A stretch of 54,009 nucleotides of DNA from Hyphomicrobium sp. (GCA_022844105.1 JALHMJ010000006.1:1-54009), one strand, 5' to 3'. Counted from the stretch's first letter, positions 1 through 9,063 are shown. Made by a program: numbers and translations. The notes: generated by a model from the letters alone, not told the origin.

Positions 1-746
1 TCGGTCGGAAGCTTCACGAGCAGCGCGTCATCCACCGGCGGCGGAGGCTCGATCGGACCCAGACGCTTGTTCAATTCCGCGCGCAGCCGTTGGAACTGTT
101 CGTGCTTGGGATGCAAGCCAGTCAAATAACCGGCCGCGTCGGGAGCGGCGCTTATATCTTCGAGCACGCGCTTGGGATCGCGGACGGGCGGCGTGAGGTC
201 GAGCAATTGGCTGATGGAACCGGGGCGTACACGGCCTCCCTTGGCATGGCGGGCATAGGTCAGGGTGGCCATCGTCACCTGTGCTTCTGCGGCACCCTGC
301 GCCTCTGCAGCTGTCCACGCCGCGGCCATGGCTGGCAGTGGGTATGCCGTGGGCTCCAACCCCCACGCCGAGGCTTTGCTGATTTCAACCGACATGGTCT
401 TGGCGCGGTCGGTGAACCCGGAAGCATTTGTCCAGAGCGGTTCGGTTCGCGTTGCGTAGAACGCCGACGCTGCTTCCAGGTCATCGCGGTTGTAGGCCTT
501 CGTGAACGCGGGGTCCGTCAATTGCTTCAAAGTGGCTGCAATAATGGGAGATGTGGGCACGGGAGACGTGAGTACAGCAGCGTCGACAGTAGGCGCACTC
601 GCACCCGCTGCTGGCGTCCCTTCAGCCGGCGCGGGCGCAGATGTTTCGGGGGCCGCGGCAAAACCTTGCCCCACCGAAACCGTCGCGATGTAAAGGCCCA
701 GCAATCCCGCAGCGGTGGCGCGGCGGAGAGGAAAAGCAAGGCTCAT
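1..746 (-). CDS. L,D-transpeptidase, YcbB-like, N-terminal part
   Basis: The minus strand reads open from an ATG at 746 to the window edge, giving the first 248 residues of a longer protein. Residues 1-30 look like a signal peptide (MSLAFPLRRATAAGLLGLYI, then an Ala-rich stretch), followed by a Pro/Ala-rich linker. The segment with RTEPLWTNASGFTDRA and ATLTYARHAKGGRVRPGSI matches the scaffold region that precedes the catalytic domain in YcbB-type L,D-transpeptidases, which cross-link peptidoglycan in the periplasm. The catalytic Cys domain would lie beyond position 1. The family is inferred from these motifs only. The gene is divergent from the ThiE-like gene across about 285 bases. Confidence 0.75.
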   Translation of the reverse strand, partial: MSLAFPLRRATAAGLLGLYIATVSVGQGFAAAPETSAPAPAEGTPAAGASAPTVDAAVLTSPVPTSPIIAATLKQLTDPAFTKAYNRDDLEAASAFYATRTEPLWTNASGFTDRAKTMSVEISKASAWGLEPTAYPLPAMAAAWTAAEAQGAAEAQVTMATLTYARHAKGGRVRPGSISQLLDLTPPVRDPKRVLEDISAAPDAAGYLTGLHPKHEQFQRLRAELNKRLGPIEPPPPVDDALLVKLPT

Positions 747-1031
747 TGTGAACGGTCTCCAGTGGCCGAATCGGTGCCAGGAAGAATTACTCATTCCCGG
801 CTGTCGTAAAAGTACGGGGGATCATGGCGATTTGTGGAGTGAATGCTACGCTCAACGGACGTCGCGCGACTGTTTATCACCGAATAGGGTCCGTTTTGCC
901 CGCTTTCCACCGGGGCCCTCCGTCACTTTTCCGCCTTATTCGATCCGGCATAGCCGCGCCTGCCGAAATTTTGCGGCAAGGGCCAACCGATGCCGTTCGT
1001 ACGGTCGCGGTGCAACTGACAATGGAACTTG
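747..1031. other. Divergent intergenic region
   Basis: This 285-base region separates the transpeptidase gene from the ThiE-like gene and must hold both promoters. I see no convincing hexamer pair, operator, hairpin or RNA gene in it. The ORFs that cross it are Arg/Pro/His-rich in composition and look like chance frames. Confidence 0.4.
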
Positions 1032-1691
1032 ATGTCTGAGAGACGGGTTTCGACACAGCTTTTGCTGGCGCTTGCGGCCAAAGCTGGCCAAGGCGACGAT
1101 CTCGTCCGCGTCATCGCCGCGGCACTCAAGGTCGTGCCCATCGCAACGGTTGTCATCGAACTCGACGCTAACGCTCCTCTCGCGACGCCTGATCTGGCCG
1201 CGTGTGTTGCGGGTATTCAGAACCTCCGTGTGGCGACGCTGATCGCCGGCGATGCAGCCCTTGCGCGGATCGTCAAGGCGGACGGCGTGCACCTGCCCGC
1301 CTCCAAGGCCGCGCCTGCAGCTTATTCGGATGCGCGCGAAAGCCTCGGAGGGCGCTTCATCGTCGGGGTCGATGTGGGCCGGACCCGCCACGACGCGATG
1401 CAGCTTGGCGAGGCGGGCGCCGATTACATCGCATTTGGAATTCCTGCGTTCGTTGAAGATCGCGCGACGGCGACAAATCGCCGTCTCGATCTCGTTGCAT
1501 GGTGGGCCGAGATTTTCGAAATCCCCTGCGTTGCTTTCGACGTGGAAACGCCCGAGGAGGCGCGAGCGCTGACGAACGCAGGGGCCGATTTCGTTTCCGT
1601 GCGCCTTCCTGCCGCGATCTCGCCCGACGGGATTGCAACGCTACTGACACCGTATGCCCATGCCCTCGCCATGACCGCGCCCGCGACTTGA
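1032..1691 (+). CDS. Thiamine phosphate synthase (ThiE/TenI)-like protein
   Basis: A 219-residue protein with the repeating beta/alpha pattern of a TIM barrel. VATLIAGDAALARIVKADGVHLP resembles the ThiE segment where the substrate-binding Asp precedes a 'DGVHL' strand, and GEAGADYIAFGIPAF corresponds to the phosphate-binding 'GADYI' strand. The usual Gly/Thr-rich phosphate loop (as in GxGPxFxT) is not well kept, so a true thiazole-phosphate coupling activity is uncertain and a divergent TenI-like role is possible. A TTG at 1029 would add one residue; I chose the ATG at 1032. The Sel1-repeat gene follows after 5 bases, so the two are probably co-transcribed. Confidence 0.65.
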   Translation: MSERRVSTQLLLALAAKAGQGDDLVRVIAAALKVVPIATVVIELDANAPLATPDLAACVAGIQNLRVATLIAGDAALARIVKADGVHLPASKAAPAAYSDARESLGGRFIVGVDVGRTRHDAMQLGEAGADYIAFGIPAFVEDRATATNRRLDLVAWWAEIFEIPCVAFDVETPEEARALTNAGADFVSVRLPAAISPDGIATLLTPYAHALAMTAPAT

Positions 1692-1696
1692 GGCCG

Positions 1697-2707
1697 ATGC
1701 CCCGCATGAACAAAACCGTGCTTGCCGTGTTGATTGTCCTCGGCGCCGGGGCCGGCGCCGCAGGCGTTCTGGTCACCACCGGTGAGTTGCAGCTGCCGCA
1801 ACTTGGCCAGAGCGAACCGGTGACCGCTCCGGCCGCGAAAGCTCCAGCACCCGCCGCGCAAGCAGACGATTCCGCCTACCAGGCCTTCGACCAGGGGCAA
1901 TATCTGACCGCGCTTTCGCTGGCGGAGTCGCAGGCGGCTCTGGGTGATCCGCAAGCCCACACGCTGGTGGCCCGGATCTATGAGGGTGGACTGGGCGTGG
2001 CCAAAGACGAGATAACGGCGGCGCGCTGGTATGCGCGCGCAGTGCAATTGGGCGACGTTCCCGCGATGCTGGCCTACGGCAACATGCTCGCGGAGGGACG
2101 CGGCGTCGGCAAGGACCGCGTCGCCGCCGCCGAAATGTACGAAAAGGCCGCTGCGACAGGAGATCCGCTCGCGAATTACAACCTGGGCCTTCTGTTCCTC
2201 AAAGGCGATGGAAAGCCGGAAAATCCCTATCGAGCCGCCAAACACATTCAATACGCCGCCGAAAAAGGCATTGCACAAGCCCAGTACGATCTGGCCGCGC
2301 TTTACCAAAAAGGTACCGGTGTCGACTTCGATGCTCTCGAAGCGGCGCAATGGATGTCGAAAGCTGCAGCTCAAGGACTACTGGCGGCGCAGTACGACTA
2401 CTCCGTCATGCTGCTGCGCGGCTTTGGCTTGAAGAACGACGAGAACAAGGCCATTCCGCTACTGCGAACGGCGGCCGAAAAAGGCGTGCCAGGAGCGCAG
2501 AACCGGCTCGCCTGGGTTTTTCACGACGGGGTTGGCGGTATCCAGAAAAATGCCGGCGAGGCTGCAAAATGGCGGCTCATCGCAAAAGCCGGCGGCATAG
2601 CCGACGAAAAACTCGACCTGCTTGTTGACGCTCTGCCCGACAGTGAGAAGAAAGCGGCTCAAAAGGCCGCGCAGGAATGGCAGGACAAACGGCTCTCACT
2701 CCGCTAG
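1697..2707 (+). CDS. Membrane-anchored Sel1-like repeat protein
   Basis: A 336-residue protein. Residues 1-25 contain one hydrophobic segment (TVLAVLIVLGAGAGAAGVLV) without an obvious cleavage site, so it is likely a signal anchor. An Ala/Pro-rich linker follows, then about six or seven Sel1-type repeats from residue 60 to the end, recognisable by units such as GLGVAKDEITAARWYARA and GRGVGKDRVAAAEMYEKAA. Sel1 repeats form alpha-solenoids that bind other proteins; no catalytic function is expected. I chose the ATG at 1697 (MPRMNK); the ATG at 1706 is equally usable. A far longer open frame upstream (from 1499) overlaps the ThiE-like gene and looks random. The partner is unknown. Confidence 0.8.
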   Translation: MPRMNKTVLAVLIVLGAGAGAAGVLVTTGELQLPQLGQSEPVTAPAAKAPAPAAQADDSAYQAFDQGQYLTALSLAESQAALGDPQAHTLVARIYEGGLGVAKDEITAARWYARAVQLGDVPAMLAYGNMLAEGRGVGKDRVAAAEMYEKAAATGDPLANYNLGLLFLKGDGKPENPYRAAKHIQYAAEKGIAQAQYDLAALYQKGTGVDFDALEAAQWMSKAAAQGLLAAQYDYSVMLLRGFGLKNDENKAIPLLRTAAEKGVPGAQNRLAWVFHDGVGGIQKNAGEAAKWRLIAKAGGIADEKLDLLVDALPDSEKKAAQKAAQEWQDKRLSLR

Positions 2708-2784
2708 GCAATGGTCCCGCCCTGCTATCGCGCCCGCGTTCCTGCAATTCGCGCAATGGCACCACCCAGCAACAACCGGCCGCC

Positions 2785-3573
2785 ATGCCCGCTTCCGCGC
2801 TGATCAACGTCATGACCCAGGCCGCCCGCAAGGCGGCGCGTTCGCTCGTGCGCGACTTCGGAGAAGTCGAACAGCTGCAAGTCTCGATCAAGGGGCCGGC
2901 GAATTTTGTTTCCGCCGCCGATCATAAGGCTGAAGAGATTCTGTTCAGAGAATTGAATAAGGCGCGGCCGCAGTACGGTTTCCTGATGGAGGAAGGCGGG
3001 GAAGTCGAAGGCGCGGACAAATCGCATCGCTGGATCATCGATCCGCTCGACGGGACGACGAACTTCCTGCACGGCATTCCTCTATTCACGATCTCGATCG
3101 GGCTGGAGCGGGACGGACAACTGGTGGCGGGGGTCATTTACAATCCCATCGCCGACGAATTGTTCACCGCCGAAAAAGGCAAGGGCGCGTTTTTAAACGA
3201 AAAGCGGCGCTTGCGCGTGGCCGCGCGTAAAACCGTCGGCGATGCCGTCATCGCCACCGGCATTCCGCATCGCGGCCGGCCAGGACATCCAGGCTTTTTG
3301 AAAGAGATGACGACGGCCATGCGCGAAGTCGCCGGCATCCGGCGCACGGGTTCGGCGGCACTTGATCTGGCGTGGACGGCGGCCGGACGCTTCGATTGCT
3401 ACTGGGAACGCAACATCAAGCCGTGGGATATGGCTGCCGGTATTGTCATCGTGCGCGAAGCGGGCGGGCTGGTCACCGATCTGCAGGGCAGCGATAAGAT
3501 GATGGACAAGGGCGATGTGATTGCCGGCAACGGCCATATGGTCAAAGCCATCCGCACGCTTGTTGCCGGCTGA
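2785..3573 (+). CDS. Inositol monophosphatase family protein (SuhB-like)
   Basis: A 262-residue protein with the metal-binding signatures of the Mg-dependent, Li-sensitive phosphatase family: the acidic FLMEEGGE, the WIIDPLDGTTNF motif whose Asp residues bind Mg, and the C-terminal WDMAAG motif. The family hydrolyses inositol-1-phosphate and related sugar phosphates; the exact substrate cannot be read from sequence. The start at 2785 (MPASALINVM) fits the family's usual N-terminus, because the 36 upstream open codons are Ser/Arg/Pro-rich and overlap the Sel1 gene. It converges on pdxH with only 6 bases between the stops and no visible terminator. Confidence 0.9.
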   Translation: MPASALINVMTQAARKAARSLVRDFGEVEQLQVSIKGPANFVSAADHKAEEILFRELNKARPQYGFLMEEGGEVEGADKSHRWIIDPLDGTTNFLHGIPLFTISIGLERDGQLVAGVIYNPIADELFTAEKGKGAFLNEKRRLRVAARKTVGDAVIATGIPHRGRPGHPGFLKEMTTAMREVAGIRRTGSAALDLAWTAAGRFDCYWERNIKPWDMAAGIVIVREAGGLVTDLQGSDKMMDKGDVIAGNGHMVKAIRTLVAG

Positions 3574-3579
3574 TCGGTT

Positions 3580-4221
3580 TCACGGATAGAGGCGCGTTTT
3601 CGTCCACCGGTCGTCCACCGCCGCGCGCTGGAAAGCGACGCGGTCGTGCAGCCGGAACGGACGATCCGACCAGAATTCCATTTCCAATGGTGTCAGGCGG
3701 AATCCCGACCAATGCGATGGACGCGGGATCGTGCCGATGCCGAAGCGGGCCGTCTCGACCGCCACGGCTTTTTCCAAAGCGAGCCGGCTTTCGAGCGGCT
3801 GCGACTGTTTTGATGCCCAAGCCCCGATGCGACTGGTGCGGTGACGAGAGGCATAATATTCGTCGGCTTCTTCAGCCGAAACGGATGTGATCAGCCCCCG
3901 CGCTCGCACTTGGCGCAGAAGGCTTTTCCAGTGAAAGACGATCGCTGCCTTCGGATTGGCGGCGAGCTCCCGGCCTTTTGCGCTGTCCAGATTGGTATAG
4001 AAGACGAAGCCACGGCCCGGAACGCCAGCGCCGTCGACGCCCTTCAAGAGAACCATCCGCACGTTGGGCAAACCGGCGGCGTCGCAGGTGGCGATCGCCA
4101 TGGCATTTGGGTCATTGATTTCTTTCTCGCGCGCTTCGCCAAACCAGCTTTCAAACAGCAGGAACGGCTCCACCGCGTTGGCGAAGTCACCGTGATGCGT
4201 GGCGTCGGTTTGCTGGCTCAT
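3580..4221 (-). CDS. pdxH: Pyridoxamine 5'-phosphate oxidase
   Basis: A 213-residue protein of the usual PdxH length. It is an FMN enzyme that oxidises pyridoxine or pyridoxamine phosphate to pyridoxal phosphate in the cytoplasm. Visible family features are [20 protein letters not shown] in the split-barrel core, [20 protein letters not shown], the FMN-contacting [14 protein letters not shown], and the C-terminal dimer segment ending WTKTRLYP, which is nearly invariant in PdxH. The ATG at 4221 gives a normal N-terminus. Its product PLP is the cofactor of the HemA encoded further right, though they are not in one operon. Confidence 0.95.
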   Translation of the reverse strand: MSQQTDATHHGDFANAVEPFLLFESWFGEAREKEINDPNAMAIATCDAAGLPNVRMVLLKGVDGAGVPGRGFVFYTNLDSAKGRELAANPKAAIVFHWKSLLRQVRARGLITSVSAEEADEYYASRHRTSRIGAWASKQSQPLESRLALEKAVAVETARFGIGTIPRPSHWSGFRLTPLEMEFWSDRPFRLHDRVAFQRAAVDDRWTKTRLYP

Positions 4222-4426
4222 GACGTCAATATCTCTTGCTCTCTTGATCTCATGTCGTGCGTGGGGCTCACCCGGCGCTGCTGTTGTCAGTGATTGTTAA
4301 CGGCTGGCGTCGCCGTCTCCGATCGATACGTCTGTTGAGACTTTTTTATTCATGTTCAGCCAGGATGAGGAGGTTCGGCTTTATCGGAGCCGCAGTTGTA
4401 GCCTGTTTTTTAGTGCGAGTTCAGTC

Positions 4427-4888
4427 ATGCGTGAAAGCCTGTCCTTTGTGTCGTTGACGGCCGGCGGCCTTACCGCCTTTGCCCTCGTGGCGGCGATCTT
4501 TCTTTCCACCGGCGATGCATCGGCCGATGGTGGTGCCTCGGCGCCATCCTGCTCTTGCCCGGAAAGCGCCAATCGGCAGCAAAAGCCGAAATTCGCCGAA
4601 CTCAGGTCGCAGCCGGATGATGGGCGTCCGCTCGATGCAGGCGATGAGGTGGCCGCCCTTTCGAGCGTGCAACACGGACTTTCCGCGACCGCCGACGGTT
4701 CAACCTACATCTGGCATCGCAACAATGGTCGCCTGTCCGGATTGGTGCAGCCGACCTCCTCGTTCAAGAACGTCGAGGGCGCGGTCTGCCGCCACGTCGT
4801 GGTCATGATGACGACCGGGGTCAGAACCCGGAAGACGGAAGGCGTTGCCTGCCGGCAGGCGAACGGTGTCTGGAGCCTGGAAGGCTGA
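4427..4888 (+). CDS. Secreted 17-kDa-surface-antigen-like small protein
   Basis: A 153-residue protein. Residues 1-33 are a signal peptide (hydrophobic SLTAGGLTAFALVAAIFL, then a likely cleavage after GDASA), so the protein is exported. The C-terminal segment with VCRHVVVMMTTGVRTRKTEG and ACRQANGVWSLEG resembles the end of 17-kDa surface-antigen-like domains, where paired Cys residues flank a beta-strand repeat and the protein ends on a Trp motif. A start at 4352 is open but would put 25 polar residues ahead of the signal peptide, so I prefer 4427. Function unknown. A 9-bp inverted repeat follows the stop. Confidence 0.65.
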   Translation: MRESLSFVSLTAGGLTAFALVAAIFLSTGDASADGGASAPSCSCPESANRQQKPKFAELRSQPDDGRPLDAGDEVAALSSVQHGLSATADGSTYIWHRNNGRLSGLVQPTSSFKNVEGAVCRHVVVMMTTGVRTRKTEGVACRQANGVWSLEG

Positions 4889-4922
4889 GACGTCCTTGGT
4901 TCGGCCGGCCGGGTCGATCGGC

Positions 4923-4946
4923 CGCGTTGCCCCCGCCGGCAACGCG
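4923..4946. repeat. Inverted repeat (hairpin) after the surface-antigen-like gene
   Basis: CGCGTTGCC at 4923-4931 pairs perfectly with GGCAACGCG at 4938-4946 around a 6-base loop. It lies 35 bases after the stop at 4888. No T-run follows on either strand, so it is not a standard intrinsic terminator; it could stabilise the 3' end or bind a factor. Confidence 0.4.
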
Positions 4947-5122
4947 CGGTGGCCGCGACATAAAATTCTCCTGCTTTTCAGCGACTTACAATTATTGTCG
5001 AACCCAATTGCAAAGCGCTCGCGGTTGGCGGTCAGAATAGCCGAGCGTAGACTGGACCGCTCAGGTCTTTTGTGTAGGATGCCGCCGGATTACGCGCATC
5101 GAGATAAGGAATTGGGGAGCTC

Positions 5123-5971
5123 ATGGCTGAACCACGGGCAGGGGACGGCGTGCCGGCAGGCAATCTGATGGCCGGCAAGCGCGGCCTCATCATGGGCATC
5201 GCCAATAACCGATCGATTGCCTGGGGCATTGCTCGTGCGGTTGCCGCCCAAGGTGCGGAACTGGCCGTCACCTACCAGGGGGACGCCCTTAAAAAGCGCG
5301 TCGATCCGCTGGCTGTGGAACTCGGCGCCAAGCTGGTGCTGCCGTGCGACGTGTCCGACAAGGGCTCCATCGATGCGCTCTTTGCGGAGATAGAGAAGGA
5401 ATGGGGCCGACTGGACTTCATGGTTCACGCCATTGCATTCTCGGATAAGAACGAACTCGATGGGCGCTACGTCGATACGACCGAAGCAAACTTCACCCAG
5501 ACGATGCTGATCTCCTGCTACTCGCTGACCGCGCTTGCCCAGCGCGCTGAGAAACTGATGACCGACGGCGGGTCTATCCTCACGCTGACCTACTATGGCG
5601 CCGAAAAGGTCATGCCGCATTACAACGTCATGGGTGTCGCCAAGGCTGCCCTTGAAGCGAGCGTGCGCTATCTGGCGGCTGATCTCGGGCGCACCAGCGT
5701 GCGCGTCAACGCGATCTCCGCGGGACCGATCAAAACGCTGGCCGCATCCGGCATTTCGGATTTCCGCTATATTCTGCGTTGGAATGAATACAATTCACCG
5801 CTGCGCCGAACCGTCACGATCGAAGACGTCGGCGGCGCGGGGCTCTATCTCCTGTCGGACTTGTCGCGCGGCGTGACGGGGGAAGTGCATCATGTCGACA
5901 GCGGCTATCATGTGCAGGGCATGAAAAACGAGGATGCGCCCGACATCTCGGTGATTAAGACCGACACCTGA
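5123..5971 (+). CDS. fabI: Enoyl-[acyl-carrier-protein] reductase (NADH)
   Basis: A 282-residue short-chain dehydrogenase of the FabI branch, which does the last reduction of each fatty-acid elongation cycle in the cytoplasm. The N-terminal nucleotide motif GLIMGIANNRSIAWGIA is the FabI variant of the Rossmann Gly-rich loop. The active-site Tyr and Lys sit six residues apart in HYNVMGVAKAALEAS. The mid-region RVNAISAGPIKTLAASGI is also typical. I kept the ATG at 5123 because GGGGAGC precedes it; an ATG at 5168 (MAGKRG) would match shorter family members. About 230 non-coding bases precede it and probably hold its promoter. Confidence 0.95.
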   Translation: MAEPRAGDGVPAGNLMAGKRGLIMGIANNRSIAWGIARAVAAQGAELAVTYQGDALKKRVDPLAVELGAKLVLPCDVSDKGSIDALFAEIEKEWGRLDFMVHAIAFSDKNELDGRYVDTTEANFTQTMLISCYSLTALAQRAEKLMTDGGSILTLTYYGAEKVMPHYNVMGVAKAALEASVRYLAADLGRTSVRVNAISAGPIKTLAASGISDFRYILRWNEYNSPLRRTVTIEDVGGAGLYLLSDLSRGVTGEVHHVDSGYHVQGMKNEDAPDISVIKTDT

Positions 5972-6041
5972 GAAGAAAATGGCAATCTTCGCCTCGATGC
6001 ACGACATGCGTGGAAGAGTTTAGCGCGAGCCCGCGGACAGC

Positions 6042-6629
6042 ATGCGATCCGGTCTGACTTTGTACTTCGTGCGCCACGGTGAGACCGACTGGAATGCTGA
6101 GAGGCGTTACCAAGGTCAGACCGACGTTCCCTTGAACGAGCGCGGCCGGACGCAGTCGCGGCGCAACGGCGAGGCGATGCGGGCTTTCCTGCCGGGTCTT
6201 GCAAGCGCCGACTTTGTCGCCAGCCCCCTCAGTCGGGCGCAGGAGACCATGCAGATCCTGCGCGCGTCACTTGGATTGGACCCCAACGGATATCGGGTCG
6301 ACAGCCGCCTCCTCGAACTTTCGTACGGGTCGTGGGAAGGACGCTTGCAGGACGAACTGCCGGTCACCGATCCGCAGGGTCTAGCCAACCGGCAGTCGGA
6401 CCCGTTCCACTGGCGGCCGGTTGGCGGTGAAAGTTACGCCGATCTCCTCAAGCGAACGATTGATTGGTTGGAAACGCTGGAACGCGACACTGTCGTGGCC
6501 TCACATGGCGGGGTGTCGCGGTGTCTCAGGGCGCATCTTCTTGGTCTCGACCCTGCAACCATCCCCGATCTGGAGAGCCCGCAAGACCAAGTTCTGGTTG
6601 TTGCGAACGGATCAGTCAATTGGGTGTAA
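6042..6629 (+). CDS. Histidine phosphatase family protein
   Basis: A 195-residue protein with the phosphoglycerate-mutase fold. The catalytic motif FVRHGETDWN at residues 9-18 carries the phosphorylated His. LSYGSWEG supplies the acidic region, and VVASHGGVSRCL near residue 155 carries the second active-site His. The family includes phosphoglycerate mutases, cobalamin phosphatases (CobC) and others, and nothing here fixes the substrate. It lies 70 bases after fabI on the same strand and may be co-transcribed with it. Confidence 0.88.
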   Translation: MRSGLTLYFVRHGETDWNAERRYQGQTDVPLNERGRTQSRRNGEAMRAFLPGLASADFVASPLSRAQETMQILRASLGLDPNGYRVDSRLLELSYGSWEGRLQDELPVTDPQGLANRQSDPFHWRPVGGESYADLLKRTIDWLETLERDTVVASHGGVSRCLRAHLLGLDPATIPDLESPQDQVLVVANGSVNWV

Positions 6630-6708
6630 ACGGGCGTGAACCGATCGCGTGTCCATATCGTTTACTTGTGAAGACGACAGTGCGGCATTCATTTGCAAGG
6701 GCTGAGTG

Positions 6709-7122
6709 ATGAACTACGTGATCGCCTATCTTGCCGCCGGACTTTATATGGCGGTCGTTGATGCCGTGTGGCTTACGTCGATGATCAATACCTACCGGCA
6801 GGCCATTGGCGAAATCCTGCTGCCGGACAGCATTCGCGTTGGGCCGGCCATCACTTTCTATTTGCTCTACATTTTCGGCATCGTCTGGTTCGCCATCAGT
6901 CCCGCGCTGGCGAATGGGGGCAGTTTGCAGACAGCGGCGCTGAACGGCGCCCTGCTCGGTCTGGTCTGCTACGGCACCTACGACCTCACCAACCAGGCGA
7001 CGATGAAGGTTTGGCCGGTATTCATCACCGTCATGGATATGACATGGGGCGTATTCCTGACCGCGACGGCCGCCGTGGCCGGGACCCTTGCCGCGCGCTG
7101 GTACGGCGGCTCGACAGGTTAG
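6709..7122 (+). CDS. DUF2177 family membrane protein
   Basis: A 137-residue integral membrane protein with four hydrophobic segments at roughly residues 3-22, 46-66, 73-95 and 104-128. The motifs YLAAGLYMAVVDAVWL, GTYDLTNQATMKVWP and VMDMTWGVFLTA mark it as DUF2177. The biochemical role is unknown. Members are commonly found near cyclopropane-synthase-like and DUF1295/DUF1365 genes, as here, which suggests a part in membrane-lipid chemistry (inference). A GTG at 6706 directly precedes the chosen ATG. It converges on the following methyltransferase gene with a 3-base gap. Confidence 0.85.
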   Translation: MNYVIAYLAAGLYMAVVDAVWLTSMINTYRQAIGEILLPDSIRVGPAITFYLLYIFGIVWFAISPALANGGSLQTAALNGALLGLVCYGTYDLTNQATMKVWPVFITVMDMTWGVFLTATAAVAGTLAARWYGGSTG

Positions 7123-7125
7123 GTG

Positions 7126-8160
7126 TCAGAGCGCCGGCCGCAGACGAAAATGCTTCACGCCCCACTGCGCCCCATTGGCGTGGCCGAACAGGCCCTCGGT
7201 CGCAAGAAAAAATAGACGCCAGCGACGTTTCCAGAGCGCGGCTTTGGGACCGTAGATGGCGTTCAAGATGCGCTCAATCTGGGCTTCGTTGCGGTCGAAG
7301 TTCTCAATCCATTGGGCGGCGGTTCTTGCATAGTGCGTTCCGCTCCAACGCCACTCGTCCTCAACCTGCATCAATGCTGAGAATTGTCGGATCAGGCCGT
7401 CGCTCGGCATTATTCCGCCGGTGAAGAAATGCCGGCCAATCCAATCCGTCGGGTCTTTGTGGTCGAAGCGATAGGGCGTTGTGCGATGCGCGAACACATG
7501 CATAAAAAAGCGTCCGTTCGCTGCAAGAGCCCCGCGCACCTTGAACAGCAGAGCTTCCCAGTTCGACATGTGTTCGAACATTTCCACCGAGACGATGCGA
7601 TCAAAGCGGCCCTCGGGTTGAAATACATTCATTTCGCAGGTGATGACGCGGATATTGAGCAGGCCGCGGGCAACCGCAGTCTCCTCGATGTAGCGGCGCT
7701 GACCGATTGAATTGGAAACTGCGATGATTTCCGCGTTGGGATAGCGTGCCGCCATATACAGAGTAAGCGAACCCCAGCCGCAGCCGAGTTCGAGGATGCG
7801 CTGGCCATCACTCAGCGCGGCCCGTTCCGCCGTTATTGCAAGCGCGGCTGCCTCGGCCTCAGCGAGCGATTCCGTGCCATTGGCGTAATAGCAGCAGGAA
7901 TATTTGCGATGCGGCCCGAGCGTCAGACCGAAGAAATCCGCCGGCAGTTCATAATGCTGCTCATTGGCGGCATCGGTATGCAGCGCAACGGAATGGCCTC
8001 GCATGTCGTTGGCAAATGCGCGCTCGACTTCGGGGCAAGGTTGATGAAATCTGTAACGGGTGCTGATCAGGGATTGTACTCCCAGGCGCACCACCGTGTC
8101 GGGAAGTGGCACGCTTTCTACAGTACGGATCGCACCGGCAATAATTGCTTCAGGCATCAT
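7126..8160 (-). CDS. Cyclopropane-fatty-acyl-phospholipid synthase family methyltransferase (first copy)
   Basis: A 344-residue SAM-dependent methyltransferase acting on lipid acyl chains. Motif I is ILELGCGWGSLTLYMAARYP. The family's acidic motif is SVEMFEHMSNWE, and FFTGGIMPSDG and SGTHYARTAAQW follow as in CFA-type enzymes. It lacks the long N-terminal lipid-binding domain of classical Cfa, unlike the second copy at 11187-12359. It may therefore methylate an unsaturated chain without making a cyclopropane, as described for furan-fatty-acid methylases in Rhodobacter; this is inference. The start ATG at 8160 overlaps the stop of the DUF1295 gene (ATGA), so the two are translationally coupled. 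Confidence 0.85.
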   Translation of the reverse strand: MMPEAIIAGAIRTVESVPLPDTVVRLGVQSLISTRYRFHQPCPEVERAFANDMRGHSVALHTDAANEQHYELPADFFGLTLGPHRKYSCCYYANGTESLAEAEAAALAITAERAALSDGQRILELGCGWGSLTLYMAARYPNAEIIAVSNSIGQRRYIEETAVARGLLNIRVITCEMNVFQPEGRFDRIVSVEMFEHMSNWEALLFKVRGALAANGRFFMHVFAHRTTPYRFDHKDPTDWIGRHFFTGGIMPSDGLIRQFSALMQVEDEWRWSGTHYARTAAQWIENFDRNEAQIERILNAIYGPKAALWKRRWRLFFLATEGLFGHANGAQWGVKHFRLRPAL

Positions 8161-8984
8161 CGTCCGTCGTGATCTCCAACATCCGTGACGGCCGGAGCCC
8201 ACGGCAGTTTCGGAAAGAATGCTGGCACTCGCGCCTTGTATGCTGCAAATTCACGTGGACGCGAGCGCTCCATGTGGGCTTCAAGCGGAGGCAGTCCGGA
8301 CACGTAGACGAGCAGATAATACATCATCGCGGGCGCCAGAAGTGCGGCCAGTCCGATGGGGTAGCCCATGACATCGAAGGCGATGATCGGCCAGGCACAC
8401 CAGGACAGCCATTCGAATAAGTAGTTGGGATGCCGTGACAGGCTCCACAAGCCCGCATCACATATGCGGCCCTTGTTCGACGGTTCGCTTTTGAAGCGGG
8501 CAAGCTGCCAGTCCGCCACGCCGCCGCCAAAAACGCCGATCAGCAGGACCGCGGCACCGACGGCATCGAAGGCGTCAAGCGGCCCGGGCCGGTCGGCGGC
8601 CAATGCAATAGCGGCGACGAGGGGGAGGGCAGCAATGGCTTGCGACTGCAAGAAAAGAAACAGGCGACGTGGATGGTCCTTGCCCCAAGTTCTCCGCAGG
8701 TCGGCGTAGCGGGCGTCTTCAGACTTGCCGCGCGTCCGTGTGAACAGGTAAATGCCCAAGCGCAGGGACCAAAGTGCGGCGAGCACCGCGACCAGTCCGT
8801 GACGCGGGCCAGGATCAGCCCCTCCGAGGATGGCGATTGCCGTAAGGCCCGCCAATCCGACGCCGAACGTCCAAATGGTGTCGGCCCAGCCGCCATTGCC
8901 GGTCCGCATGGCGATGACGTGCGCTCCCGCCATGACGAGCGAAAGGACAGCGAGGCTTCCGGCGAGCGCGATGATCAATTCCAA
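8157..8984 (-). CDS. DUF1295 (steroid 5-alpha-reductase-like) membrane protein
   Basis: A 275-residue polytopic membrane protein with about six or seven hydrophobic segments. Near the C-terminus is the diagnostic LWSLSRHPNYLFEWLSWCAW, the 'SRHPNY' signature shared by DUF1295 and steroid-reductase/isoprenylcysteine-methyltransferase folds that bind NAD(P)H or SAM. I set the start at the TTG at 8984, just before a hydrophobic segment; the 73 upstream open codons are Arg/Pro/Ser-rich and run into the divergent gene. It is probably the first gene of a two-gene operon with the methyltransferase. Confidence 0.8.
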   Translation of the reverse strand: MELIIALAGSLAVLSLVMAGAHVIAMRTGNGGWADTIWTFGVGLAGLTAIAILGGADPGPRHGLVAVLAALWSLRLGIYLFTRTRGKSEDARYADLRRTWGKDHPRRLFLFLQSQAIAALPLVAAIALAADRPGPLDAFDAVGAAVLLIGVFGGGVADWQLARFKSEPSNKGRICDAGLWSLSRHPNYLFEWLSWCAWPIIAFDVMGYPIGLAALLAPAMMYYLLVYVSGLPPLEAHMERSRPREFAAYKARVPAFFPKLPWAPAVTDVGDHDGR

Positions 8985-9063
8985 GGTAATACGCTTTCGG
9001 TTGAGTGTTTTACAAGTCAACGGGCGGGGCTGCAAAACGGATTGACGTGAACCGGCGCGAGAC

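Noticed and set aside
90-809. Plus-strand ORF of 239 codons opposite the L,D-transpeptidase
   Set aside because: Arg/Gly/Cys-rich composition with no domain pattern; the opposite strand carries a signal peptide and clear YcbB-like motifs.
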